A stretch of DNA of 64,000 nucleotides from Plutella xylostella. Lineage: Eukaryota; Arthropoda; Insecta; Lepidoptera; Plutellidae. How positions within the stretch are numbered: position 1 is the first letter of the stretch; every line of letters begins with the position of its first letter. The stretch spans positions 5,218,001-5,282,000 of the forward strand of contig NC_064004.1 in NCBI RefSeq assembly GCF_932276165.1, given 5' to 3'. A program made the translations under genes and the position numbers. Positions 52,745-63,175 of this stretch are shown here, in pieces. A model generated the notes under the pieces. That model had not been told where the DNA came from. It saw only the letters and a program-made list of their open reading frames with translations, and did no database searches.

Positions 52745-53067
52745 TAAAAGGAATACATCGTGAGGATGTGTAAGTACAGTCTTGAGCACAATTTTATTAT
52801 CGTGATATTCTTGTCTAAGATTAAAATTCTTCCTAAGCTTCCTCCTTCACCGTAAGAGCGAAGGTATACATTGTACTTAAATTCAAAGAACTCATTGGCA
52901 CATGTCAGCGCCGGCATTCGAACCCGCATCTCTGACGTGAGAAGCGGGCGCTAACCCGATTGAGCTACCACCGCTCCAGGCAGTTTAGACCTTGGTTATA
53001 TGCACAAAGATTCCATTCGAGAGAGCCAGGTGCAGGTACTTACACCCCCATAAGAGAATAGAATAGA
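52745..53067. mobile_element. SINE family B, rearranged copy
   Basis: 52745-52978 is a minus-strand head and body (CACCGTAAGAGCGAAGGTAT .. GAGCTACCACCGCTCC). It is followed by the plus-strand tail GGCAGTTTAGACCTTGG..CAGGTGCAGGTACTTACACC and (GAATA)n. In intact copies head and tail are in the same orientation. Confidence 0.65.
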
Positions 53068-53068
53068 A

Positions 53069-53267
53069 TCCTAACTAATATTATAAATGCGAAAGTAACT
53101 GTGTCTGTCTGTCTGTTACTCTTTCACGTCAAAACTACTGAATGGATTTGAATGAAATTTGGTATACATACGGTGTAGACCTTGGGAAAGAACATAGGCT
53201 ACTTTTTATCCCGGAATTCCCACGGGAAAACTTTTTAAGGCGAAGCGAAGCGCGCGGGAACAGCTAG
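53069..53267 (-). mobile_element. Helitron-like short element, copy 5
   Basis: Starts TCCTAACTAATATTATAAAT after A and ends GGGAACAGCTAG before T. Confidence 0.82.
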
Positions 53268-53535
53268 TAGAAGTATAAAATTGTCAGAAAACATTGCTCG
53301 CAAGTGTAATTAACAGCAAACACATCATAACAGGGTTTCCAAAATAGAACTGTTACAAGGGAGAATAAACTGATAACTTTACAAAGCCGCGATTTGTCGT
53401 CATCTTTTACCTTCCCCGCGAACTTAGATTACCAATATACCAACAAGATGCTGTGTCACATACAAAAATATCCGCATTTTGTTTACTGTCACACCGTCAA
53501 AAGTTTAATTTAATGACAACCATTTCACAAATGAA

Positions 53536-53756
53536 TACAGTTCCACAAACTTATCTGTTCCGGTGAGAGCGAACTAAATTGATCCATATCTCATTACTTA
53601 CTAATGAATTATACATCTATTGTTAAGGATTAGATGGGTTTATTAATACCGCATGGGCGAATTACTACTATGGGCAATCTTAAAATCTTATAGAATGAAG
53701 AAATATTACACATTTACGTGAGCTGTCACCGGAACAGATAAGTTTGTGGCACTATA
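53536..53756. mobile_element. MITE with 33-bp inverted ends, copy 2
   Basis: TACAGTTCCACAAACTTATC..TGTTCCGGTGAGAGC and GCTGTCACCGGAACAGATAA.GTTTGTGGCACTATA; about 90 percent like 47180-47396. Confidence 0.85.
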
Positions 53757-54134
53757 AAATCACAAATCTTCTAAACGAACTAATTCAAAATAAGAGCTCA
53801 GTAGTACAATAAGTAGGGTGTTATTTTTCGAGTCGTTTCTTTTGTAATGACACTCCATCTGGCATCTAGTAGTCAGAGGTGACTCGCAAGAGAGTCACCC
53901 GCTTTTCGCTGTACATTTGCAGTTACGTGATAGGTTGCGAGCCGTGTCCGAGTACAGAAATGCACTTAGGGACCTTAGGGTACACATCTAGAATCTAGAT
54001 GTGCCGGTTTCCTCACGATGTTTTCCTTTACCGTAATAGTACGTGGTATAATTGTAATTAAATTCCTTATTTCGAAAGAATAGATTGGTATATATGGCAG
54101 CTAGGATTTGAACCCACGGCCTCACAAATGAGGG

Positions 54135-54240
54135 CATAGATCTATTCTATTCTATTCTGAGAGGGGGCGAAGTTCCTGTACGTGGCTCTCTCGAGTAGAA
54201 CCTTTGTACATATCCCCTTGATTTCAGCTCAGCCAGCCTA
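54135..54240 (-). mobile_element. SINE family B tail fragment
   Basis: (CTATT)n then TACGTGGCTCTCTCGAGTAG.AACCTTTGTACATATCCCC; the head is absent, although TTGAACCCACGGCCTCACAA upstream suggests a decayed B box. Confidence 0.5.
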
Positions 54241-54619
54241 GCTCACGAATAAACTGGAGCAGCAATCCTGGATGTTGTAATAGCTGAGATAGCATAGATC
54301 TTATTTATACGTTACACCACCTCGACTCTTCACTCCATCTAGTTTGTATTAAAACATCGTTGCTCCACCGCGACTGTCGATGGCGCCCCGCGGAGTCCAT
54401 CAAATCATGTGATATCATCAAGGTAGACGTCAGGGGAAGAACGAATTTACTCGCCTTTTAACCTGACAACGGCAGCCGTCGGTGTTTAAATATAGCATGG
54501 GAGGAATAACTTTAAAAGATATTTGACGTTGCAATTTTGGATCCGTCGATGTGGTTTAAGTAGGTATAGATTTATTGAAAATTTTCTTACTCTCTCTGGC
54601 TTGAATAAAATTATTTCAG

Positions 54620-54786
54620 ATAGCTGTTCCCGCGAGCGGTTCTCCTTAAAAAGTTCCCGTGGGAATTCGGAAATAAAAAGTAGCCTTTGTTCTTTCTCGG
54701 GGTCTAGACCATTTAGGCGTGAAAAAGTAAACAGACAGACCGACAGACACAGTTACTTTCGCATTTATACATAATATTAAGTTAGA
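54620..54786 (+). mobile_element. Helitron-like short element with internal deletion
   Basis: AGCTGTTCCCGCGAGCGGTT.. to ..CAGTTACTTTCGCATTTATA, about 40 bp shorter than the others. Confidence 0.7.
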
Positions 54787-55339
54787 ATTTTTCAAAACTG
54801 ACGGAAGTAAATATCTACCTACCTACGGCACAAAAAAGGTACTTAGTTGATACCTACACCTACCTGAATTATCACGACAGTGTCCGAAATCACTTTGTAC
54901 ACTGATTTATACATAATATTTGTGCAATAAAGGATTAAATATTACAAATTAACTTTTTAGGGCCTTGTCCAGTGTTTCCGTTGCAAAGTTATCGCTGTCG
55001 AACTGTAGTAAATATGAATGATTAAATTCTGTGTGTTGTGTGCGTTAAGCTGTGTGTCCCGGGCAAATATTGGAGTAGATCGGTACGGTAGCCCGCGGCC
55101 AGGAACCCGCTGTTATTAAATTTATCTACGAGTTTGTACAACGGAATTATTAAAGTAACAGCACAATAATACACATTGTCTTCCGTTACTTAAATAACAA
55201 AATCTGCGGTTACTTTTGACTATTTATGACTGAATATACAGTCGTAAAGCCTAGAGGCCTTCGAGCAGCTTAAAAACTTCTGACAGTCGGCTTGACCACT
55301 TAACCGAAAACTCTCTCAGCACAAGCTTCCTTGTGTTGG

Positions 55340-55450
55340 GATCCACCAACCCGCACTAGGCCCGCGCGGTGGTCTACCTAAAACCCTTCTATCATTGGAA
55401 TGAGACCCGTGCCACAGCAGTGGGGACGTGGTGGGTTGTGATAAAATTTG
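55340..55450 (+). repeat. Dispersed repeat, GGTGG..ATTGGAATGAGAC copy
   Basis: Plus-strand copy of the 17265 family: CCAACCCGCACTAGGCCCGC, ATTGGAATGAGACCCGTGCC, GGGGACGTGGTGGGTTGTGA. Confidence 0.65.
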
Positions 55451-55829
55451 CTATAAAAAATAAACCTTCCCAAATCTACGTAACCTAACCAAAATATGCC
55501 TGTACCTTCGATTCTAAGTATTCTACGAACAATATTACTTCCTCATAAAATTACAAATACAATAGCCGAAAATAGCCTTCACCAAACAATGATACACTGA
55601 CAATAGCTTTGGTGACGTCACAGCGTGTCGCCTCTGTGTAAACACCCTGTATAGTGACAAACACGTACTGACAACACCCTGCAGTGACGAGGCTAATCAA
55701 CTAATGAAGGGGCGAGGGCAGTCGACGACAACGGACTGCGGGGGAAATCGGAACTAAACAGTTTTAGAGAAATAGTAAAAGTAACTGCTGGTGTATTGTA
55801 GCTTTTACTTTAAAAAGTCGTCAAAATAA

Positions 55830-55983
55830 ACGTCCCTCCAGCTATAATCCTCACCAACATATAGCTATAACTCCGAAAGTATGATACGAGTATACTTACG
55901 ACTATTTCATGACTATTTTTTGGCATTTTCAAAAATTGATTTGATTAGGTTTTATTTTTTGAGGATTATAGCTGGAGGGACGT
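55830..55983. mobile_element. MITE with CGTCCCTCCAGCTATAATCC ends
   Basis: CGTCCCTCCAGCTATAATCC(TCA) at the left is exactly inverted at 55961-55983. Confidence 0.82.
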
Positions 55984-56509
55984 CAATATAATTGGAAACA
56001 AAAATGTTCAAAAGTAATAACATAAACCAACTCGCATATCTTTTAAACGATTTTCATGAAACACGGCAAAGAACACTCTGGGTAACATTACGTACAAACC
56101 AAAAAAACGAAAATCGGTTCAGCCATTTAGAAAGGAGCTACGTGTACCACAGATAGATGCACAAATGAACAGACACTTTAAACTTATAACAATCCTCTTT
56201 TTCAGTCAAGCGTTAAAAAAATTTTTTTGCCCAAATGTTGTCAGTCTATACTTACATACCTACATACGTATAAATGAAAACAATAAGTATACATTACAAA
56301 GTACAATGAAAACAAACTTCAGTTTAATTTACAAAGTAACCTTTGCAGCGGTAAAAGTTTCCAATCATTCAATGCTTTATAAAACATTATTGAAAAAGTT
56401 TATCTGCTCGCATTTTCGTCCTTTTAACACCCGATGGGATAAGAGGGGTACTATAAGTTTAACGTACAGCTATGTAAAACTGATCTTACATTGATTGAAT
56501 TACTAATCT

Positions 56510-56633
56510 TAGTTCCAATTTCTCCATAGTCGGTTAGATCGTCATCTCCATATGAAATTCTTGACAGATGTGTCAAAAGTCAAGCAATAATCCCTGGTTA
56601 TGCTCTAACCCACTATGGCGAAATTGGCACTTA
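56510..56633. mobile_element. MITE, AGTGCCAATTTCTCCAT family, copy 3
   Basis: TTAGTTCCAATTTCTCCATA..GTCGGTTAGA and CTAACCCACTATGGCGAAAT.TGGCACTTAA. Confidence 0.75.
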
Positions 56634-56636
56634 ATC

Positions 56637-56736
56637 TGCCGCTACAAGGGTTCGCAATATAGCGATAATTACAGCGCAGTGACTGGTTGAACTAGTTTAT
56701 CGACGTCGATAATGAACCCGTGCAGCAACCGCAGTG
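56637..56736. mobile_element. MITE, CACGGGTCCGTTATCGACG family, copy 3
   Basis: The right end GTTTATCGACGTCGATAATG.AACCCGTGCAGC is clear, the left end decayed. It begins right after the previous MITE. Confidence 0.6.
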
Positions 56737-56972
56737 ATAAGGGTCATTAAAAATCCATAATGCTAATTTTTCGCTGACAGATTCAGTTCAATCTGTAATC
56801 ACTTGTTAACCCTTAGACCGCAGTAACACTAATCTGTTAACCCTTTCGCTGCCCATGGGAATAGAAAGGATAGGGGTTGGAGTTGGTTATTGGAGCCGTC
56901 ACATTTAGTCATCTGTGTTATCACTTTTGGATCGCACAACCAGAAGATAGGTAAAACTGACATTTGTAACAA

Positions 56973-57123
56973 TACAATACAATACAATACAATCCTCTTT
57001 ATTTGCACCAAAAAAACAGAATCAATACAAAATAAAACTTAAAAATAACAACAGTACAAAAAGGCGGCCTTATTGCTTATAGCAATCTCTACCAGACAAC
57101 CTTTGGATGGAAGAGAGTTGTAA
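56973..57123 (-). repeat. LINE-type 3' tail, GGCGGCCTTATTGC family
   Basis: Begins with (CAATA)n CAATCCTCTTTATTTGCACC and ends CTACCAGACAACCTTTGGAT.GG. It is nearly identical to 50590-50735. Confidence 0.6.
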
Positions 57124-57988
57124 CGTAGAAAATAATAGAAATATCACTAAACACTTTAATCCGGCCATAACTCGAAAACTATGCAACATTTACTGGGTTC
57201 ATTTTAAGCCTATTACATAGTTTGTAACATAGTGTCTTCTTTATTATTAGAATAATGTTATTATATTTTAATTACATGAATAATAACAAGAAAGAAATAA
57301 TACTTTATTGCCACAGACGAAATTTTACACTTTAAAGATGTACTTAAACCTTACCTTACAATTTAACTTAATCTAAACCTATTAATAGAGTAACATCTTG
57401 GTAAGTATATCTACACATAATGTATCTGAGGCAAATGGCAACAGACTCAGACAGATATTTATGCTAACCTGCCACCATGCACCAGTATCTGTGACATGCT
57501 ACTTATGGGACACCTTTAATATCAACCCGAGATACATATTAATCTTTGTTATCAGTATTTATATTATGAACTTAGAAGATAAACTAATAAGTAAGTATTA
57601 ATTATTAATAATTCACTGTTTCTCTTCGTAGCTAAACAATGCTCTAACAAAACGGAGGGTTGTTCGTAATTTGAAAAGTCAAAAATAAACGTTCATTTTC
57701 TGCCTCGCTCCGACACAGATCAAATATTTACACAGATAAATAGCTACTCTGTGAGCCCCTACTAAATACTAGAGTGCGGCCACGGTAGCTTTGCTATAGG
57801 AACAAGTGCCAACACGAAATAAAGTTTATTCGGGCAACTATGAATTCAGGTTTTGTAATTTTTGACACTAAAGCGTTGACTTATACATAATATGAATAGC
57901 GAAATCTTTGAACTGACGTAATGTCTTCTTCTTAAGACACTCGGGGTAATATATTACCCATGACCCTAAAAAACAAAACAAATCTGTA

Positions 57989-58009
57989 GGGGGGGGGGGG
58001 GGGGGGGGG
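57989..58009 (+). repeat. Uninterrupted run of 21 G
   Basis: Poly-G tract seen directly; may be length-polymorphic or a sequencing error site. Confidence 0.9.
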
Positions 58010-58117
58010 CTTGGTTGGATACACAGACAGCTCAAACTACTTATAACACCCCCTTTTTCCGTCTTGGGTTAGTAAATATAAGATGCATCAAGTAATATTT
58101 TATATCGATACAATACG

Positions 58118-58455
58118 GAGAGCGGTGGTAGCTCAGTTGGGTGAGCGCCCGCTTCTCAATCAAGAGATGCGGGTTCGAATCCCGACGCTGACATGTACCA
58201 ATGAGTTCTTTTAACTTAAGTACAATGTATACCATCGCTCTTACGGTGAAGGAAAACATCGTGAGGAAACCTGCATATCTAGATCTAGCACATCTAGATA
58301 TGTGAACCCACCAACCCGCAGTGGACCAGCGTGGTGGGAAATGGTCCAAGCTTAGGAAGGCAGTTTAGACCTTGGGGATATGCACAAAGGTTCCACTCGA
58401 GAGAGCCAGGTGCAGGTACTTACACCCCCACAGAGAATAGAATAGAATAGAATAC
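58118..58455 (+). mobile_element. tRNA-derived SINE family B, full copy
   Basis: Head GAGCGGTGGTAGCTCAGTTG.GGTGAGCGCCCGCTTCTCA, B box GGTTCGAATCC. The body includes CTTACGGTGAAGGAAAACAT.CGTGAGGAAACC and CAGTGGACCAGCGTGGTGGG. The tail is CAGGTGCAGGTACTTACACC then (GAATA)n. Confidence 0.85.
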
Positions 58456-58721
58456 AAACTCTATTGTTTGAGTATTTTTCAGCCAACTAATCAATCAGTA
58501 GTTCTTAAAATTAAAGTGTAAGCGATGGAGATCTTTTTTGTTGCTTTTACCTACATTTCTGTTTTGCGATGATAGCTTGGTGTCGTCGATACGTCGGACG
58601 TTGCAAGGGTTAAGTGATAATGGTGAAAATTAATTAGGTAATTAATAGTGAATGCAAACACGTTCGCTAGGTAAGTCATGGTTCAAACCAAATATGTTTA
58701 ATACGACCTTTTACTCCCTTA

Positions 58722-58835
58722 TTCATAGAAAAGTTACAGGACGTTTTAGCTATTGAACAAATTGTTCTGTGACTGAAAGGGACATAACAGTTCAATAGCT
58801 AAATCGCCTTATAACTTTCCAAACAAAACATGGTG
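58722..58835. mobile_element. Short MITE, GTTTTAGCTATTGAAC arms
   Basis: AAAAGTTACAGGACGTTTTA.GCTATTGAAC is inverted as GTTCAATAGCTAAATCGCCT.TATAACTTTCC. Confidence 0.6.
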
Positions 58836-58886
58836 TTAGAGTACATCTGAACGGTTAAAAAATACAAAAATATTCAGTTCAAAAAT

Positions 58887-59087
58887 CCTAACTAATATTT
58901 TAAATGCGAAAGTAACTGTGTCTTTCTGTCTGTCTGTTACGCTTTCACGCAAAAACTACTGAACGGATTTGAATGAAATTTGGTATACATACGGTCTAGA
59001 CCCTGGGAAAGAACATAGGCTACTTTTTATCCCGGAATTCCCACGGGAAAAGTTTTAAGGCGAAGTGAAGCTCGCGGGAACAGCTAT
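58887..59087 (-). mobile_element. Helitron-like short element, copy 7
   Basis: TCCTAACTAATATTTTAAAT to GGGAACAGCTA; preceded by A. The last base of CTAG is changed to T. Confidence 0.8.
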
Positions 59088-59711
59088 TATAAATAATTTT
59101 GCAATCCAGTGCAGATTTTAACCCACGCCCCACGCGATATAACATTTACCTGACTTTGTGTATATCTGTCTGTCGTAGCGTAGCTCTTAAACTGCGAAAC
59201 TGATTTTCATTTCGTTTTTTTAGATTTTATATGGATGAGAGTATAAAATGGTACTTAGATCCATCTACTTTATACCATTAATAACAATAGTTGTAATACC
59301 CGTTGCAGACCAACAAGTCAACAAGCCCCCGCCCTGCGGACCCCTCCGCTATTAGGGGTCCCGGGGGCTCCGGTCACTCACTTATTTATGTGTTGTAAGT
59401 GAAACGACGCACAGATTACTTAATCCTGATGCTATTTATTACCAGGGAAGGGGTTGATATGATAGGTAATTCAGTGTACTTGGCTCATTGTTATTGTAGA
59501 GTAGAACAAAAAAGAGGGGCCTAAAAATTGGCATGTAATTTATAAACTGGATAAAATGTATATTTTTATATGCTATAATAACTAAGTTGGTCAGTTAGTA
59601 TTAGTATGTGCGAAATTACCACATAGTATGTATAGAGTAACAGAACTAAAATGAACTCATAGTTTTTTAAATTAGCAAGCTGAAGTGGCAGTGGCGCTGC
59701 CATGCATAAAT

Positions 59712-59838
59712 ACAACACTTTATTTGCACCAAGAACAAAAATTACCAAAAACAAAACTTAAAAATAAAACAGTACAAAGAGGCGGCCTTATTGCTTATAG
59801 CAATCTCTACCAGACAACCTTTGGATGGAAGAAAGTGA
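59712..59838 (-). repeat. LINE-type 3' tail, GGCGGCCTTATTGC family
   Basis: ACAACACTTTATTTGCACCA..AAGAGGCGGCCTTATTGCTT. Confidence 0.6.
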
Positions 59839-60351
59839 GTCTATAATGATTGTGAGGTAGTTGTGGTGCAAGTCAAGTATATACATTAAAATGTACTTAT
59901 ACTAATAAATAAATAAGAAATACAATTTCATTTATGAATTCAACTTTAAATTTTACAATTATTTGATCTCTGTCAAGATTATGACTTATGAGTCTATCGC
60001 CATTTTACAAAGGCTCAGTCACTGAGGATAAGAAATTGCGAAAGAAACACCAACGTGGCACAGATACAGTGACATGTTAGAAATTACAAATATGTAATAT
60101 AAATGGTGCATGCCCTAAAAAGTAAACATATTTGTTTTACTTGTGTTGGCACTTTAATAATATTAAGTATCTAATAAAAAATGCATTAGGTAAAAAAAAA
60201 CACACCTAACACCTGTGTGAAATACTAAAATGATATTTAAATTGATTGGCACCGTCTGCAGTCTGATCTGACACGTCAAGGGAGGGTTCCGTCGAAGTCG
60301 CGGTTTTAAATCACAATAAACGAACCAATTCACACGGATGTAATGCGATTT

Positions 60352-60900
60352 GTGCCGAGGCGCCGGTGGCTCAGTGCGTGAACACTCGATCGCATAAAAT
60401 ACAAAGCAAAAAACAACTTAAACAAACATAAAAAAACAGAACAAAAAGGGGGTCTTATCGCTTAAAGCAATCTCTACCTGACAAGATGGAATAGACAATA
60501 CGAACATATTTTAAGTTAGCTGAAGTGCAAGTCTATTTTACTTGAAAGTAAATACATGCAATATTTAAAGAGTAAATTAATAAATAAATATATAATAATA
60601 GTAATAAAATTATAGGGAATGAAAATGAGTGGTGATCATCATCGGCAACCCGCATTCTTCTTCTAATTTTGACTCAATGACAAACATTATAGCTGTTCTA
60701 GGGTTCGGCTATAATAGCTGCATCTTCAGCTTGCAGATTTACTCAAATAAAACATCATCCGCTATCTCAGACTGGTTGTCGAAAACCGCCAAATATTTTC
60801 TCCAAGTGGGAATTCGATGTTTCTCTCAATACAGTAATTAGTTTAGGAAGTCGGCACGCGGCGTCGCGGTCCCGGGTTCATTTCCCGGCCGCGGCGGGCG
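60352..60900 (+). mobile_element. tRNA-like SINE head split by an insertion
   Basis: An A-box part GAGGCGCCGGTGGCTCAGTG.CGTGAACACTCG at 60357-60390 is followed, 460 bp later, by a B-box part GCGGTCCCGGGTTCATTTCC.CGGCC at 60866-60890. The intervening sequence begins with a LINE-type 3' tail (60396-60495). Confidence 0.45.
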
Positions 60901-61003
60901 GGCCAGGAGGGAGAATACGATAAACAAGATTTTGACTTATTTTGGGGTCTAGCAGATTTTTGGTAGCATCCTGTCGATGTTAAGTATGGGTTTTTTATAG
61001 TTA

Positions 61004-61561
61004 ACTAGCTGTTCCCGCGAGCTTCGCTTCGCCTTCAAAAGTTTTCCCGTGGGAATACCGCGATAAAAAGTTACCTATTTTCTTTCAATTCAATTCAATT
61101 CAATCATTTATTGGTAATAACTTAAATAATATTACAAGTCATTTACATAGGTATGGGTAATTGGTAATTATGCACTAGGTATAATTAAGTTACTTATACA
61201 ATATAACATAGACTAGCTAAAGTAGGTAGTTATATAATTTTATTCATAAAGTAGAAGCACTGATAGTTAGGTATTTCTTTATACATATAAATAATTTAGT
61301 TATTAGGTAGTACATCAATAGTTTTTAGGTATTACTATTAGGTAACAACATTTCAGCATTATTAGCATATTTGCATTGTGTTTTAGTATGATAGTATCTT
61401 ATTTGAAAGCTTTATACACACTGTATATACACTTTATACACTTTCTCAGGGTCTAGACTATCTGTATACCAAATTTCATTCAAATCCGTTCAGTAGTTTT
61501 TTCGTGAAAGAGTTACAGACAGACAGACACAGTTACTTTCGCATTTATAATATTAATATAT
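61004..61561 (+). mobile_element. Helitron-like short element interrupted by a LINE tail
   Basis: Left part 61004-61086 ends ..TTTTCTTTC and right part 61441-61561 resumes CTTTCTCAGGGTCTAGAC. The interruption is annotated separately. Confidence 0.82.
61087..61440 (-). mobile_element. Nested 354-bp LINE 3' fragment with 5-bp target duplication
   Basis: Bounded by CTTTC on both sides (61082-61086 and 61441-61445). On its sense strand it ends in AATAAATGATTG(AATTG)n, a microsatellite-type LINE tail. It is 5'-truncated with no coding sequence. Confidence 0.75.
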
Positions 61562-61579
61562 AAAAATATAAATTAAATA

Positions 61580-61990
61580 AAATAGGATTTACTTCGACGA
61601 GAATTATTCGCCAAAAGACCAGTAGGTCGCCCGATGCTCAGTTTTAAAGATTCCTGCAAACGTGACATGTTATCCTTTGGCATTAACCCGAACACCTGGG
61701 AAACGGCAGCCATCGCAAGAGCGGAATGGCGAGGCCTTCTGTGTGATGGAGTAGCTCACCACGACGAAGCCTGGCTCGATGGCTTGAGCCAGAAAAGACT
61801 TCGTGCAGTTCAAGAACCGTCTGCAGACTCACGCTACACTTGCGATCTCTGTGGCAGAAGGTGTCGAGCTGAAATCGGACTCTACAGCCATAGAAAAAGA
61901 TGCGCACAAACCTCTTCCCATCGAATGGATTGACGCTGCAACTATCATCTGATCAAGATGTCGTGGCCAATGATGATGAAGTTAAGCCAA
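61580..61990 (+). pseudogene. LINE ORF2 C-terminal relic with zinc-knuckle-like end
   Basis: Translation reads RPVGRPMLSFKDSCKRDMLS, then INPNTWETAAIARAEWR and YTCDLCGRRCRAEIGLYSHR.KRC. The GRP...KD.CKRD....I....WE..A..R..WR pattern and the C-x2-C-GR-C...IGLYSH..RC finger are typical of the C-terminus of some non-LTR retrotransposon ORF2 proteins. No RT core is upstream. The ATG at 61634 is unlikely to be a real start. Confidence 0.75.
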
Positions 61991-62042
61991 AGGCAGCAAA
62001 GTATGAGAAGGTCATTACGAGAAGCTATAGGCGAAAGCCCTG

Positions 62043-62146
62043 AAGTGGTTACGGAATGTGCTACGAATGCTCGTAGCTGCTACGAGCGGCGTAGCGCTAC
62101 GATCGTAGCCCGTAGGCCTCTTGCTACGCCGCCCCGTAGCACATAA
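62043..62146. repeat. CTACG/CGTAG-rich palindromic repeat, copy 2
   Basis: GTGCTACGAATGCTCGTAGC..CGTAGCGCTACGATCGTAGC..CTACGCCGCCCCGTAGCAC; matches the inverse of 49754-49863. Confidence 0.65.
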
Positions 62147-62476
62147 TTTTTATAATAACTGAACATAATAAAAATGTTTACTTGTAATATTTTCAGTTGT
62201 GCATTTGCATGTGGAATTGTGGCTTCGCACTACCATTGAAATTATTTACAAATCTACTACCGATGTCACGTCGTATTTCAAGTGTATTTATACATTTGAA
62301 AACAAAAAAAAACTTACTTATGCAAAAATCATTTGCAGTATTACTTATATAATTCATTCAGATGCACATTTTAATTCTTTATGATCGTCAATATAATCGC
62401 GGTGAAATCGAAAGAAAACAGACTTATTATAGACTACTTTACATTCTCGTCACGCGCGCCTCACACCTCGCTAGTC

Positions 62477-62504
62477 CCGCCGCCGCCGCCGCCGCCGCCG
62501 CCGC
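62477..62504 (+). repeat. (CCG)n microsatellite
   Basis: Nine CCG units. The apparent Pro- or Ala-rich ORFs across it are artefacts. Confidence 0.9.
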
Positions 62505-62566
62505 AACTCAGGAATCTATTCGTCAAAATATTCGCTCATTTTCAAATGCAAAACATTTTTCAGTTC

Positions 62567-62816
62567 GACCGAATGGCGTAGTAGTTAGTTACCCTGACTA
62601 CTGAGCCGATGGTCCCGGGTTCGATTCCCGGCTGGGGCAGATATTTGTTTAAACACAGATATTTGTTCTCGGATCTTGGATGTGCCCGTAAAATGGCAAT
62701 AGGCCCGCCCCCTATTACATTGGGACTAACAACACTAGCGAAAAGTGGGTGCAGCAATGCACCTCTGCCTACCCCGCAAAGGGAGTACATTAGTACAAGG
62801 CGTGAGTGCGTGTTTT
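62567..62816 (+). mobile_element. tRNA-derived SINE family A, full copy
   Basis: Head GACCGAATGGCGTAGTAGTT..GTCCCGGGTTCGATTCCCGG. The body includes GATGTGCCCGTAAAATGGCA and AGTGGGTGCAGCAATGCACC.TCTGCC. It ends in a T-run. Confidence 0.85.
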
Positions 62817-62872
62817 TTTTTTTTCAGTTCGAGTATAAAATTACTAATAGCTATTAGTGATCATTAAACATA

Positions 62873-63175
62873 GTATTCTATTCTATTTTCTGTGGGGGTG
62901 TAAGTACCTGCACGTGGCTCTCTCGAGTGGAACCTTTGTAGGTACATATCCCCAAGGTCTAAACTGCCTTTCTAAGCTTGCACCATTTCCCTCCACGCTG
63001 GTCCACTGCGGGTTGGTGGGTTTACATATCTAGATGTGCCAGTCACCGTAAGAGCGATGATATACATTGTACTTAAGTTCAAAGAACTCATTGGTACATG
63101 TCAGCGCCGGGATTCGAACCAGCATCTCTTGCGTGAGAAGCGGGCGCTTACCCGACTGAGCTACCACCGCTCGCT
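62873..63175 (-). mobile_element. SINE family B, full minus copy
   Basis: Begins with (CTATT)n tail and ends with ..GCGCTTACCCGACTGAGCTA.CCACCGCTC; collinear with 58118-58455 in reverse. Confidence 0.82.
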
